6,091 nt of DNA from Bacteroidales bacterium (GCA_900755985.1 CAAEIL010000053.1:1-6091); one strand, 5' to 3'; shown: positions 1-4,220, numbered from the stretch's first letter. Numbers and translations are program-made. The notes: a model not told the origin generated them from the sequence alone.

Positions 1-81
1 ATGGTGGCGGATAGCGGCAGCGCGCCGATTGGAGGACGGAGTGCGGATGCCTGTCCTTACGGGTCGGAATAGCAAGCGGAG

Positions 82-103
82 GGTTCTTTGCGGAGCAAAG
101 CGC
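82..103 (+). repeat. GGTTCTTTGC hairpin repeat, copy 1
   Basis: GGTTCTTTGC, loop GGA, then GCAAAGCGC: the stem is CTTTGC/GCAAAG. It belongs to a five-member family (also 1175-1197, 4540-4563, 4920-4939 and 5739-5761). After the hairpin, CCAAAGGCGATGA resembles the sequence after the copy at 4920-4939 read on the minus strand (TAAAGCGATGA), so similarity extends past the stem. Confidence 0.6.
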
Positions 104-141
104 CAAAGGCGATGACGAGGCACACTGGAATGGGAACGGCT

Positions 142-172
142 CCGACACCGTAGGCATAACCGGAGGTGTCGG
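142..172. repeat. 8-bp perfect stem-loop
   Basis: CCGACACC (142-149) pairs with GGTGTCGG (165-172) across a 15-nt loop. No T-run follows on either strand, so it is not an intrinsic terminator. It is one of the structural elements in the noncoding block. Confidence 0.5.
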
Positions 173-336
173 GGGTAAAGTGGGAATGGAAGTGTGAAGA
201 TAGTTTGTAACTGGAGATGCAATGAAGCGCCAAGAGCCGTAACAGAGCGAAGGTGTCGCGGAGGCACGGAGCGGCAACCGAAGCGGCGTGGAGGGGTCGT
301 GGAAGAAGCGGAATGGAATTGCAGGGCGCAATCTAT

Positions 337-403
337 CGACCCGAAAACCGGAGCGGTTTTTAGTCGAATGCGGCGCAACGCAGAGCCTCGACCAAAAATG
401 CTC
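337..403 (+). promoter_or_regulatory. Two mutually exclusive hairpins
   Basis: The middle segment CGGTTTTTAGTCGA (354-367) can pair with either flank. Upstream, CGAC (337-340) and AAAACCG (344-350) pair with CGGTTTT and GTCG. Downstream, TCGAC (388-392), AAAAA (394-398) and GCTC (400-403) pair with GTCGA, TTTTT and GAGC (351-354), with a small inner hairpin TGCG/CGCA (369-372 and 379-382). The two partners are imperfect direct repeats of each other. The layout is like a two-state RNA switch, but no gene follows on the plus strand, so a regulatory role is only inferred. Confidence 0.35.
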
Positions 404-550
404 GGACACGTAAGGATGTAGGCATCAATCGGAGGACGTATTGAGGTCAGTATGGCCGACATCCGCCACCAGCCGGGAGTGTCAGAAAAGATGACCGCGA
501 ATTATTGTTACAGTTCGAAGATGTTTGACAAATACTCTAAACACAGCAAA

Positions 551-575
551 GGCGACTCCCGGAGTGGGAGCCGCC
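551..575 (-). terminator. Probable terminator of the 80-aa gene
   Basis: On the minus strand GGCGGCTCCC, a 5-nt loop, and GGGAGTCGCC form a 10-bp stem including one G-U pair, 18 nt past the stop codon at 594. The tail is a weak CCTTTGCTG. The plus strand would have an A-C mismatch where the minus strand has G-U, which favours a minus-strand function. The stem closely resembles the terminator at 3730-3753. Confidence 0.5.
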
Positions 576-593
576 GCAGGTGCGTCGGGTCGT

Positions 594-836
594 TCAATAT
601 TCCTGCTCGTGGATATTGATGCTGCTGACGTATTCGAGGCAGTCGCCGAATTTTTCGATCACGAGCATCGTTGCGAATGTTCTATTGAACGTGAAGATGT
701 TCGACCACAGGCAAGTCGAGTCGTCGGTGAAATGAATGAAGGCGAAGAATTTTCTTGCACCTTTGGGGCATTCGAGCGAGTAGTCGGTGATGTTGGCGAA
801 GTCGCGCTCAACGGGGCGTTTGTCGGGAAGTATCAT
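594..836 (-). CDS. Small protein of unknown function, 80 aa
   Basis: I do not recognise this protein. The chosen start gives MILPDKRPVERDF. An upstream in-frame start at 887 would add 17 residues, but it lies above the TTTAGAG/CTCTAAA leader element that sits 10 nt before this ATG, an arrangement shared with other genes in the window. The sequence has ordinary soluble-protein composition: a hydrophobic and aromatic central stretch (RKFFAFIHF, near residues 28-36), then a part around residues 52-62 containing TFATMLVIEKF, and an acidic end (NIHEQEY). It shows no signal peptide, membrane segment or catalytic motif. It is probably monocistronic, with a hairpin-bearing leader (850-872) and a terminator-like stem after the stop. 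A divergent plus-strand promoter lies about 145 bp upstream. Coding is favoured over the antisense frame 525-851 because of the leader, the terminator and the protein-like composition. Confidence 0.65.
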   Translation of the reverse strand: MILPDKRPVERDFANITDYSLECPKGARKFFAFIHFTDDSTCLWSNIFTFNRTFATMLVIEKFGDCLEYVSSINIHEQEY

Positions 837-849
837 ATCGAATTGATTT

Positions 850-872
850 AGAGTTATGTGCCGAAGCACTCT
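850..872 (-). promoter_or_regulatory. UUCG-loop hairpin in the leader
   Basis: On the minus strand GTGC-TTCG-GCAC forms a stem closed by a stable UUCG tetraloop, with flanking AGA/TCT able to pair. It lies 22 nt upstream of the downstream-most base of the leader motif region of the 80-aa gene, so it would be in its 5' untranslated region if transcription starts further up. No clear minus-strand promoter was found above it. Confidence 0.35.
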
Positions 873-918
873 AGATTTTACGAACAATCAACAGACACGG
901 CATAGAGAGCGGCCTTGT

Positions 919-1025
919 CAAGGGTGATAGCCGTTCTGCAACGGAGCGAAGAACGGAGGAACACGAAGTGCAAACCTGTCCTTGACATAGCGAGCGCCGG
1001 GTCTAACTTTGTGAAGGAAAATCAG
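919..1025 (+). repeat. Promoter-bearing direct repeat, copy 1
   Basis: Positions 919-986 match 2137-2204 at 65 of 68 bases. The register then holds, at an offset of exactly 1218, through a diverged 17-nt stretch to an identical TAACTTTG (1004-1011 and 2222-2229), with weak similarity a little beyond. Inside are two inverted repeats. TGTCAAGG (916-923) pairs with CCTTGACA (980-987). CCGTTCT (931-937) pairs with AGAACGG (950-956) around GCAACGGAGCGA. Short minus-strand reading frames cross it (ending LQNGYHP), but the shared promoter spacing argues for a regulatory repeat. Confidence 0.75.
982..1011 (+). promoter_or_regulatory. Bacteroidetes-type promoter, plus strand
   Basis: TTG (982-984), 19 nt, then TAACTTTG (1004-1011) is an exact match to the known Bacteroidetes -33/-7 consensus (TTG, about 19 nt, TAnnTTTG). 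The same arrangement recurs in the second repeat copy even though most of the spacer has diverged, which suggests selection. Predicted start of transcription is about 1017-1019. The -33 box sits in the right arm of the inverted repeat TGTCAAGG/CCTTGACA, a possible operator. Confidence 0.55.
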
Positions 1026-1140
1026 TGCCTCGTGCCATAACTTCAATTCGGTATGACCGACAAATGACCCTTGCGACGTAGCTTCACCGACTGCCGATTG
1101 CACCGACACCGCTAAAAGAAGTAACTCGACGCCTTCTTTT
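1018..1140 (+). ncRNA. Candidate small RNA of about 120 nt
   Basis: The stretch runs from the predicted start of the plus-strand promoter to a hairpin ending in CTTCTTTT. It contains no plus-strand ORF of note. Visible structure includes TCGGT-ATG-ACCGA (1048-1060) and the final stem at 1114-1140. A 63-aa minus-strand frame (918-1109) crosses it but lacks the leader seen before the other genes. The RNA is inferred only from the promoter and terminator. Confidence 0.35.
1114..1140. terminator. Bidirectional terminator-like hairpin
   Basis: AAAAGAAG (1114-1121) pairs with CTTCTTTT (1133-1140) over an 11-nt loop. The A-run and T-run arms give a U-rich 3' end on both strands. It could end the plus-strand small RNA and also the minus-strand ORF whose TGA is at 1140-1142. 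The stem is AT-rich, so it may be weak. Confidence 0.4.
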
Positions 1141-1340
1141 CATTCCGAAAGACCGGCGGCGCAAACAGCTTCGCGGTTTCTTTGCACAGCAAAGCGCAGA
1201 GCGAAAACCGACTGATGCCATTCGCTGAAAAATTCAGGGTTCAGCCGGATATAATTCACAATATCCGCGATATAATGAATATTGAGAGTCCCGCCCGATT
1301 GAGCGGTGAAAGGATTATCTGATAGAAGTCTGTTTTGCAA
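1140..1340 (-). CDS. Doubtful small ORF, up to 66 aa
   Basis: The frame is open for 66 codons, but only from a TTG; there is no ATG. The middle looks protein-like (NIHYIADIVNYIRLNPEFF), while the end (FAVQRNREAVCAAGLSE) is encoded by a member of the GGTTTCTTTGC hairpin family. A promoter-like site at 1338-1368 and a terminator-like hairpin overlapping the stop codon support transcription on this strand. If the promoter is right, the TTG would fall inside the -7 box, so translation would have to begin further down, for example at a GTG in DIVNYI. It could be a decayed gene, a leader region or a very short gene. Confidence 0.25.
   Translation of the reverse strand: MQNRLLSDNPFTAQSGGTLNIHYIADIVNYIRLNPEFFSEWHQSVFALRFAVQRNREAVCAAGLSE
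1175..1197 (+). repeat. GGTTTCTTTGC hairpin repeat, copy 2
   Basis: GGTTTCTTTGC, loop ACA, GCAAAGCGC. Stem CTTTGC/GCAAAG as in copy 1. Here an outer helix is also possible: CGGTTT just before and AAACCG at about 1205-1210. It forms the 3' coding end of the doubtful small ORF on the other strand. Confidence 0.6.
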
Positions 1341-1368
1341 AAATGCCTTATACTATTGTTGGCTACAA
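1338..1368 (-). promoter_or_regulatory. Possible minus-strand promoter
   Basis: On the minus strand TTG (1368-1366), 20 nt, then CATTTTTG (1345-1338) matches the Bacteroidetes consensus with one change in the -7 box. It lies directly after the ardA terminator and before the doubtful small ORF, a sensible place for a new start. Confidence 0.3.
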
Positions 1369-1374
1369 GACAGC

Positions 1375-1402
1375 AAAAGAGCCTTTCCTTTCGGAAAAGC
1401 TC
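1375..1402 (-). terminator. Intrinsic terminator of ardA
   Basis: Read on the minus strand: GAGCTTTTCC, tetraloop GAAA, GGAAAGGCTC, then TTTT. The stem is 10 pairs with one mismatch and starts 25 nt past the ardA stop. Stable stem, GNRA-type loop and T-run make this a conventional rho-independent terminator. Confidence 0.7.
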
Positions 1403-1427
1403 ATTGTCGTTGAGAGGGTTAGAGGGG

Positions 1428-2048
1428 TCAGATGGAGCGGAACACGTGATTGTTGGCGCCCATCGAGTAGTCGTACATGAACAGCTCGCGTCCGAAGGCT
1501 TCGTAGTCGAAATAGCGAGCAAGGTCGCCCATAGACCTTTCGAGGTCGTAGCATTCCTCGACGATGTGCCGGGCGAAGTCTTCTTCGCTGTCCCACTCAC
1601 CGCAGTAGGCTTCCTCGAAGTTGTCGAGTTCGTCGTGGAACTCCATGTAGTCATCGACGGCCTCCTGACCGTGCTTGTCGCACATATCCGAGTATTCGAG
1701 GATATGGTCGAAGTCGTCCTCCGACATGAAGCCCTCGTTGTACCACTGGCGGGGGAATCCCTCGTAGTCCTGTGCCATCAGTTCCGGGTCTTCCTCGTCG
1801 GCGTGGATCGCCCGGCAGAAGTCGATGAAGTCGTCGTAGCTGTTGAAGCTGCTGAGGTCAATCCACAGCCCGCAGAGCGAGCCGTCGTTGTACTTGCCGT
1901 AAGTACCGACGTAGACAGAGGGTTCGCCGTCGCAGCCGCTCTTGTGTGTGGCGACAGCCTGTTGGAGTTCGGCCACAGTGTAGCCCAGTTCGTGGAGTCG
2001 TTCTTCGACTCTTGGAGTGATGTTGAGTTCTCCGAATTGTAATCTCAT
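1428..2048 (-). CDS. ardA: ArdA-family antirestriction protein, 206 aa
   Basis: ArdA proteins are acidic DNA mimics that bind type I restriction-modification enzymes and protect incoming mobile DNA during establishment in a new cell. The family is recognised here from VYVGTYGKYNDG followed by GLWIDL (about residues 45-65), the EGFP segment (96-99) in an acidic middle region, and the C-terminal GDLARYFDYEAFGREL (174-189). Asp and Glu are very frequent throughout, as expected for a DNA mimic. Known ArdA proteins such as that of Tn916 are about 165 residues; this one has about 40 extra N-terminal residues (MRLQFGELNITPRVEERLHE), which look like a small helical addition. I chose the ATG at 2048 because it follows a CCCCTCAATTTC leader at the spacing seen for neighbouring genes; in-frame ATGs at 2075, 2084 and 2159 lie in or above that leader. 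A good terminator follows. A divergent plus-strand promoter lies about 150 bp upstream. The long plus-strand frame opposite (1335-2042) is a shadow. Confidence 0.93.
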   Translation of the reverse strand: MRLQFGELNITPRVEERLHELGYTVAELQQAVATHKSGCDGEPSVYVGTYGKYNDGSLCGLWIDLSSFNSYDDFIDFCRAIHADEEDPELMAQDYEGFPRQWYNEGFMSEDDFDHILEYSDMCDKHGQEAVDDYMEFHDELDNFEEAYCGEWDSEEDFARHIVEECYDLERSMGDLARYFDYEAFGRELFMYDYSMGANNHVFRSI

Positions 2049-2136
2049 TGTAGTTGAAATTGAGGGGTTAAACATAAGGTTCATTGTTTTTTGTTTTACA
2101 CTGCCCCCCAAAGTGCCTCCGGGCGGACTGTTGAGG

Positions 2137-2243
2137 CAAGGGTGATAGCCGTTCTGCAACGTAGCGAAGAACGGAGGAACACGAAGTGCACACCTGCCCT
2201 TGACGTTCTACACGGAGGTAATAACTTTGCGGCGTAAAACAGG
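2137..2243 (+). repeat. Promoter-bearing direct repeat, copy 2
   Basis: Second copy of the element at 919-1025, same orientation, 65 of 68 bases identical in the first part (differences at 2162, 2191 and 2197). The inner hairpin CCGTTCT/AGAACGG is kept. The outer inverted repeat is shortened to CAAGGG (2137-2142)/CCCTTG (2197-2202). It lies upstream of ardA and points away from it, just as copy 1 lies upstream of the 80-aa gene. Confidence 0.75.
2200..2229 (+). promoter_or_regulatory. Bacteroidetes-type promoter, plus strand
   Basis: TTG (2200-2202), 19 nt, TAACTTTGC (2222-2230): a full consensus match with the same spacing as the copy at 982-1011. Predicted start about 2235-2237, leading into a stretch of about 700 bp without a credible plus-strand gene. 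Confidence 0.55.
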
Positions 2244-2638
2244 GCAATGGACCTGGCGTGGTGCCCCGGAATGGAAACTGAGATGAAGATGGAAAGAAGG
2301 AGGTCTTAACGAATGGAAAGCGGCGCAGCCGACACGATACCGGGTGAAACGTCCGTGGCGGAGCTTCGACAACACAAGAGCTGATGCAGGTGTGACTCGA
2401 TGAGTTTCTGCGCGGTGCTTACGAATATGGCAAGTACAATGGCGGCGTGTCGTTAGTGGATAGACCGTTGCGGCCAACGGCTCGACACCAAAACCTGCAA
2501 GGCGTTCAACATAGACGCGGCAGACCCATTCCTTGAAAAATGGCACGGACTATGAACGGCTCCACCGCCTACCTATTTCAAAAGAGGGCAAATGTCGGAG
2601 AACGACTGTGCTGTTGAAAACGGTCGTGCGACTGCGCG

Positions 2639-2673
2639 GTCTGGAGCCGTCAACCGATGACGGAGTTCCAGAC
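2639..2673 (+). repeat. Two-tier 12-bp hairpin
   Basis: GTCTGGA (2639-2645) pairs with TCCAGAC (2667-2673), and inside it CCGTC (2647-2651) pairs with GACGG (2659-2663). This is the most stable single hairpin I see in the 2236-2940 block. Confidence 0.55.
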
Positions 2674-2854
2674 AACCGACACCCGAAGGGCTTCTGCGGA
2701 CCGTGGGACGGTTCTCCCGCACATCATTGGCAACTGCTAAGAAAGCGGACAACCTTGACCGCCGACCACGAAGCCGTGCTATTTATGACTACTCAATAGG
2801 CAACGGCCAACAAGTTCCCCGCCGTCTGCCCCCTCCCTCTCAACAACCGCTAAA

Positions 2855-2880
2855 AAGGCTTTTCCCGAAAGGGAAGGCTC
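2855..2880 (-). terminator. Weak terminator-like hairpin, minus strand
   Basis: On the minus strand TTCCC-TTTC-GGGAA is followed by AAGCC and TTTTT. It resembles the ardA terminator (GAGCC...GGAAAAGC) but its outer arm no longer pairs well. It would end any minus-strand transcript coming from the 3100 region. Confidence 0.3.
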
Positions 2881-2929
2881 GACCTACCTATGAAAAACCG
2901 CCTACGCCTCACGCGCAAGCGGATAAATA

Positions 2930-3090
2930 GGATTTCAAAAGATATGATACAATTTAAGGTAGAATCAACATATTATATCTCATACCGACGGTTCCAGTTG
3001 GCACGATAATCGTGCCAACTGAAAACCATATTATTCACAAAGTTTATTATTCAAAGATTCTATAGTAGAGGTAAAGTGATCAATGCTCGA
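2930..3090. other. AT-rich spacer around a long palindrome
   Basis: This stretch is much more AT-rich than both flanks, with TATTATATC and TTATTATTC runs, and carries no gene. Its main feature is the 27-bp palindrome at 2995-3021. It separates the block led by the 2200 promoter from the tandem array at 3147-3716. Confidence 0.5.
2995..3021. promoter_or_regulatory. 27-bp near-perfect palindrome
   Basis: CAGTTGGCACGAT (2995-3007), a central A (3008), then ATCGTGCCAACTG (3009-3021): 13-bp arms with no mismatch. No T-run follows on either strand, so it is not a terminator. The tiny centre suits a dimeric protein-binding site or a cruciform rather than an RNA hairpin. TGGCACG recalls the sigma-54 -24 element, but no matching -12 element is present. 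Confidence 0.6.
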
Positions 3091-3150
3091 TGATTCAGAT
3101 GGTCGGTAAGCATCGACTGTAAGACAAATATAACCACAGGCCAAATGCCG
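3091..3150 (+). repeat. Degenerate unit preceding the array
   Basis: AGATGGTCGGTAAGCATCG, then ATAACC and GCCAAATGCCGC, can be lined up with the intact unit at 3409-3474 (GGATGGCCGGGAGGCACCG ... GTAACC ... GGCAAAACGCCGC). The 5' arm of the outer stem no longer pairs. It looks like a decayed outermost unit of the array. Confidence 0.4.
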
Positions 3151-3154
3151 CAAA
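3125..3154 (-). promoter_or_regulatory. Possible minus-strand promoter
   Basis: On the minus strand TTTG (3154-3151), 18 nt, TATATTTG (3132-3125) fits the Bacteroidetes consensus. It lies in the decayed unit; the equivalent position of the intact unit reads TTACAACT, so the match may be chance. A transcript from it would run through the palindrome to the weak hairpin at 2855-2880. Confidence 0.25.
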
Positions 3155-3164
3155 GGTCTGTACT

Positions 3165-3227
3165 CGGCTCTACTTGGATGTCCGATAGGAACCGCCCGAA
3201 GTCTAATACAACTGAGGGATAGAGTCG
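3165..3227 (+). repeat. Covarying-stem unit A1
   Basis: Outer stem CGGCTCTA (3165-3172) with TAGAGTCG (3220-3227), one G-U pair. Core begins CTTGGATGTCCG; a small inner AGT/ACT pairing is possible. The sister copy A2 (3489-3551) has TAGAGCCG, giving full pairing. Confidence 0.65.
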
Positions 3228-3242
3228 CAATGGGAAATTACT

Positions 3243-3309
3243 CAGGGTAACTCGGATGTCGCGGGAGCGAACCTGCCCGACTGCCCTCACGGCTAAAGGG
3301 CTTGCCCTG
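3243..3309 (+). repeat. Covarying-stem unit B1
   Basis: Outer stem CAGGGTAA (3243-3250) with TTGCCCTG (3302-3309), one U-G pair. Core begins CTCGGATGTCGCGGG; inner helices GTC..GGG/CCCGAC and GCCCT/AGGGC. Sister copy B2 at 3567-3633 has CAGGGCAA, fully paired. Confidence 0.65.
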
Positions 3310-3325
3310 CTACGGATGTTACATT

Positions 3326-3389
3326 CAGAATTTCTCGGATGGCCGACAGGCACCGTGCGGAGGTCATTGTAACCGCAGCACAAATTCTG
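3326..3389 (+). repeat. Covarying-stem unit C1
   Basis: Outer stem CAGAATTT (3326-3333) with AAATTCTG (3382-3389), 8 bp. Core begins CTCGGATGGCCG; inner helix CCG-a-CA/TGCGG and a short GGT/ACC. Sister copy C2 at 3650-3713 has the same stem. Confidence 0.65.
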
Positions 3390-3408
3390 CCATGGCGAAA
3401 AATCGACT

Positions 3409-3474
3409 CGGCGTTTTCTCGGATGGCCGGGAGGCACCGCCCGGAGGTAGTTGTAACCGTAGGGCAAAACGCCG
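3409..3474 (+). repeat. Covarying-stem unit D
   Basis: Outer stem CGGCGTTTT (3409-3417) with AAAACGCCG (3466-3474), 9 bp. The core (CTCGGATGGCCGGGAGGCAC, then CGCCCGG) is close to unit C, while the outer stem is entirely different yet pairs perfectly. Inner helix CCGGG/CCCGG replaces CCG-a-CA/TGCGG of unit C, a compensating change. Confidence 0.7.
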
Positions 3475-3716
3475 CAAAGGTTGGTACTCGGCTCTACTTG
3501 GATGTCCGTCAGGAACCGTCCGAAGTCCCACATAACTGAGGGATAGAGCCGCATCGGTAAATCACTCAGGGCAACTCGGATGTCGCGGGAGAGAACCTGC
3601 CCGGCAGCCCTCACGGCTAAAGGGCTTGCCCTGCTATGGCTGTTATATTCAGAATTTCTCGGATGGCCGACAGACACCGTGCGGAGGTCATTGTAACCGC
3701 AGCACAAATTCTGCAA
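3471..3716 (+). repeat. 324-bp-period tandem repeat, copy 2
   Basis: Second copy with units A2 (3489-3551, stem CGGCTCTA/TAGAGCCG), B2 (3567-3633, stem CAGGGCAA/TTGCCCTG) and C2 (3650-3713, stem CAGAATTT/AAATTCTG). It ends a few bases before the T-tract of the operon terminator at 3721-3753. Confidence 0.85.
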
Positions 3717-3720
3717 CTGC

Positions 3721-3753
3721 AAAAATTTAGGCGACTTCCCGAAGAGAGCCGCC
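3721..3753 (-). terminator. Intrinsic terminator of the three-gene operon
   Basis: On the minus strand GGCGGCTCTC, loop TTCG, GGAAGTCGCC (9 of 10 positions pair, with two G-U), then TAAATTTTT. It starts 21 nt past the stop of the 75-aa gene. The stem is nearly the same as the hairpin at 551-575, so the two minus-strand units share a terminator type. Confidence 0.75.
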
Positions 3754-3774
3754 GATCTGCGGTAAAATCTCGGC

Positions 3775-4002
3775 TTATTCGTCGGGATTTTCGCCTCGCT
3801 TCATGGCGAGGACCCGCAGGGTATTGTGCGACTGAATGATGATTTGATTGACGGCGCGGAACTGCTCGTCTTCTTCGAGAAGTTGGAGCTGACGCTTGAA
3901 GCCGGGAAACTGTGCCCCGAAAGCGAAGCTGATTGTTCGTGCTGCGTCATGTATGACTTGCAGCTCCTGTTCGGTGAACTTGTTGTAGTCGATTACTAAC
4001 AT
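3775..4002 (-). CDS. Small protein of unknown function, 75 aa
   Basis: Not recognised. The start at 4002 (MLVIDYNKFTEQELQVIHDA) is preferred over the ATG at 4029 because CCTCTAAAA lies 9 nt before it, and because the earlier ATG would overlap the upstream gene. The protein looks wholly helical and soluble: an N-terminal NKFTEQELQVIHDAARTISF helix, a Gly/Pro turn (QFPGF, about residues 32-36), then charged helices (KRQLQLLEEDEQF, IIIQSHNTLRVLAMKRG). It shows no catalytic or metal-binding motif and no membrane segment. It is the last gene of an apparent operon, 11 nt after the stop of the 68-aa gene, and a strong terminator follows. A small regulatory or adaptor protein would fit, but nothing in the sequence shows this. 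Confidence 0.8.
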   Translation of the reverse strand: MLVIDYNKFTEQELQVIHDAARTISFAFGAQFPGFKRQLQLLEEDEQFRAVNQIIIQSHNTLRVLAMKRGENPDE

Positions 4003-4013
4003 TGATTTGGATT

Positions 4014-4220
4014 TTAGAGGGTGAAACATTCGTAAGAATTGTGGTCGAGATGAGCGATGCGCAGTGTGTAGCTTTCGGCGCCATGCCGGTATTCCACGCG
4101 GACAAAGGTATCGCCGTCGCGCCAGCAGTAGAAAAGACTGAGCCTTATGGCCTCGAAATCATTGTCGGCATAGAAGTTCCATTTGCCTTGTTTTGTGATG
4201 CAGGTATATTCTCGTTGCAT
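4014..4220 (-). CDS. Small protein of unknown function, 68 aa
   Basis: Not recognised. The protein begins MQREYTCITKQGKWNFYADN and is rich in Tyr, Phe, Trp, Cys and His. Alternating residues (GKWNFYAD, TFVRVEYRHG, SYTLRIAH) suggest a small beta-rich fold, with one helix around DFEAIRLSLFYCW (about residues 21-33). Three Cys and four His/Cys-rich spots are present but not in a recognisable zinc-finger spacing. It is the middle gene of the operon, 46 nt after the 116-aa gene and 11 nt before the 75-aa gene. Its TAA stop lies inside the CCTCTAAAA leader of the next gene, so termination and re-initiation are probably linked. A perfect TACCTTTG inside the gene has no -33 partner and is not called as a promoter. 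Confidence 0.75.
   Translation of the reverse strand: MQREYTCITKQGKWNFYADNDFEAIRLSLFYCWRDGDTFVRVEYRHGAESYTLRIAHLDHNSYECFTL

Larger units (their letters stand above)
1..520. other. Noncoding, hairpin-rich region
   Basis: I see no credible gene here. The only ORF of note, a 75-codon frame at 194-421 on the plus strand, has a composition dominated by Arg, Glu, Pro and Cys and no recognisable domain. The stretch is purine-rich on the plus strand and holds several strong inverted repeats: 82-103, 142-172, 337-403, 425-444 and 445-496. A short motif, AT(T/C)GGAGGACG, occurs at about 29-39 and 428-438. It may be the 3' part of a structured plus-strand RNA whose promoter would lie before the window, by analogy with the promoter-led noncoding blocks further on. 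That is inference. Confidence 0.5.
2236..2940 (+). ncRNA. Candidate long structured noncoding RNA
   Basis: No credible gene on either strand: the 112-aa minus frame (2208-2546) is rich in Arg, His, Cys and Ser with no leader, and the plus frames (2533-2799, 2703-2930) are likewise unconvincing. The stretch is dense in stems. GTGTCG/CGACAC (2447-2452 and 2483-2488) encloses CCGTTG-CGGC-CAACGG (2465-2480). CGACtGT/ACgGTCG lies at 2603-2626. GTCTGGA/TCCAGAC with inner CCGTC/GACGG lies at 2639-2673. TGCGG/CCGCA with inner CCGT/ACGG lies at 2695-2721. The promoter at 2200-2229 would transcribe it. Its 3' end is not defined; there is no clear plus-strand terminator. Confidence 0.4.
3147..3392 (+). 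repeat. 324-bp-period tandem repeat, copy 1
   Basis: The segment recurs at 3471-3716 with a constant offset of 324. Each copy holds three hairpin units in the order A (3165-3227), B (3243-3309) and C (3326-3389). A fourth unit, D (3409-3474), lies between the copies. There are scattered substitutions and no obvious indels. The minus-strand reading frame across it is open only from TTG, and its translation is merely the repeat read twice. Confidence 0.85.

Noticed and set aside
445..496. Further member of the covarying-stem family (GGTCA/TGACC)
   Set aside because: ATGGCCGACAT in the core is suggestive, but the CTCGG start is missing and the stem is only 5 bp.
525..851. 108-codon plus-strand frame
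   Set aside because: It is the shadow of the 80-aa minus-strand gene, which has a leader and terminator; this frame has neither.
918..1109. 63-codon minus-strand frame ending in LQNGYHP
   Set aside because: It crosses the promoter repeat; a similar end appears upstream of ardA only because the DNA repeat is copied there. It lacks the leader box.
1335..2042. 235-codon plus-strand frame, the second longest in the window
   Set aside because: It is antisense to ardA, whose family motifs are clear. Its Val-rich translation is the usual shadow of acidic codons (GAC, GAA) on the other strand.
2208..2546. 112-codon minus-strand frame
   Set aside because: Composition is rich in Arg, His, Cys and Ser, there is no leader box, and it runs through stems and the promoter repeat.
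2995..3021. Intrinsic terminator or sigma-54 promoter
   Set aside because: No T-run on either strand, and no GC element at the -12 position after TGGCACG.
3147..3716. CRISPR array
   Set aside because: Repeats are long, contain different stems and are not separated by unique spacers of constant length; no cas gene is present.
3060..3722. 220-codon minus-strand frame with internal protein repeats
   Set aside because: It starts only at TTG, has no leader box, lies after a strong terminator, and its repeat is simply the 324-bp DNA repeat. Conservation follows base pairing of stems rather than codons.
4102..4109. TACCTTTG on the minus strand as a promoter for the 75-aa gene
   Set aside because: It lies inside the 68-aa gene with no TTG at a suitable distance upstream; likely a codon coincidence.
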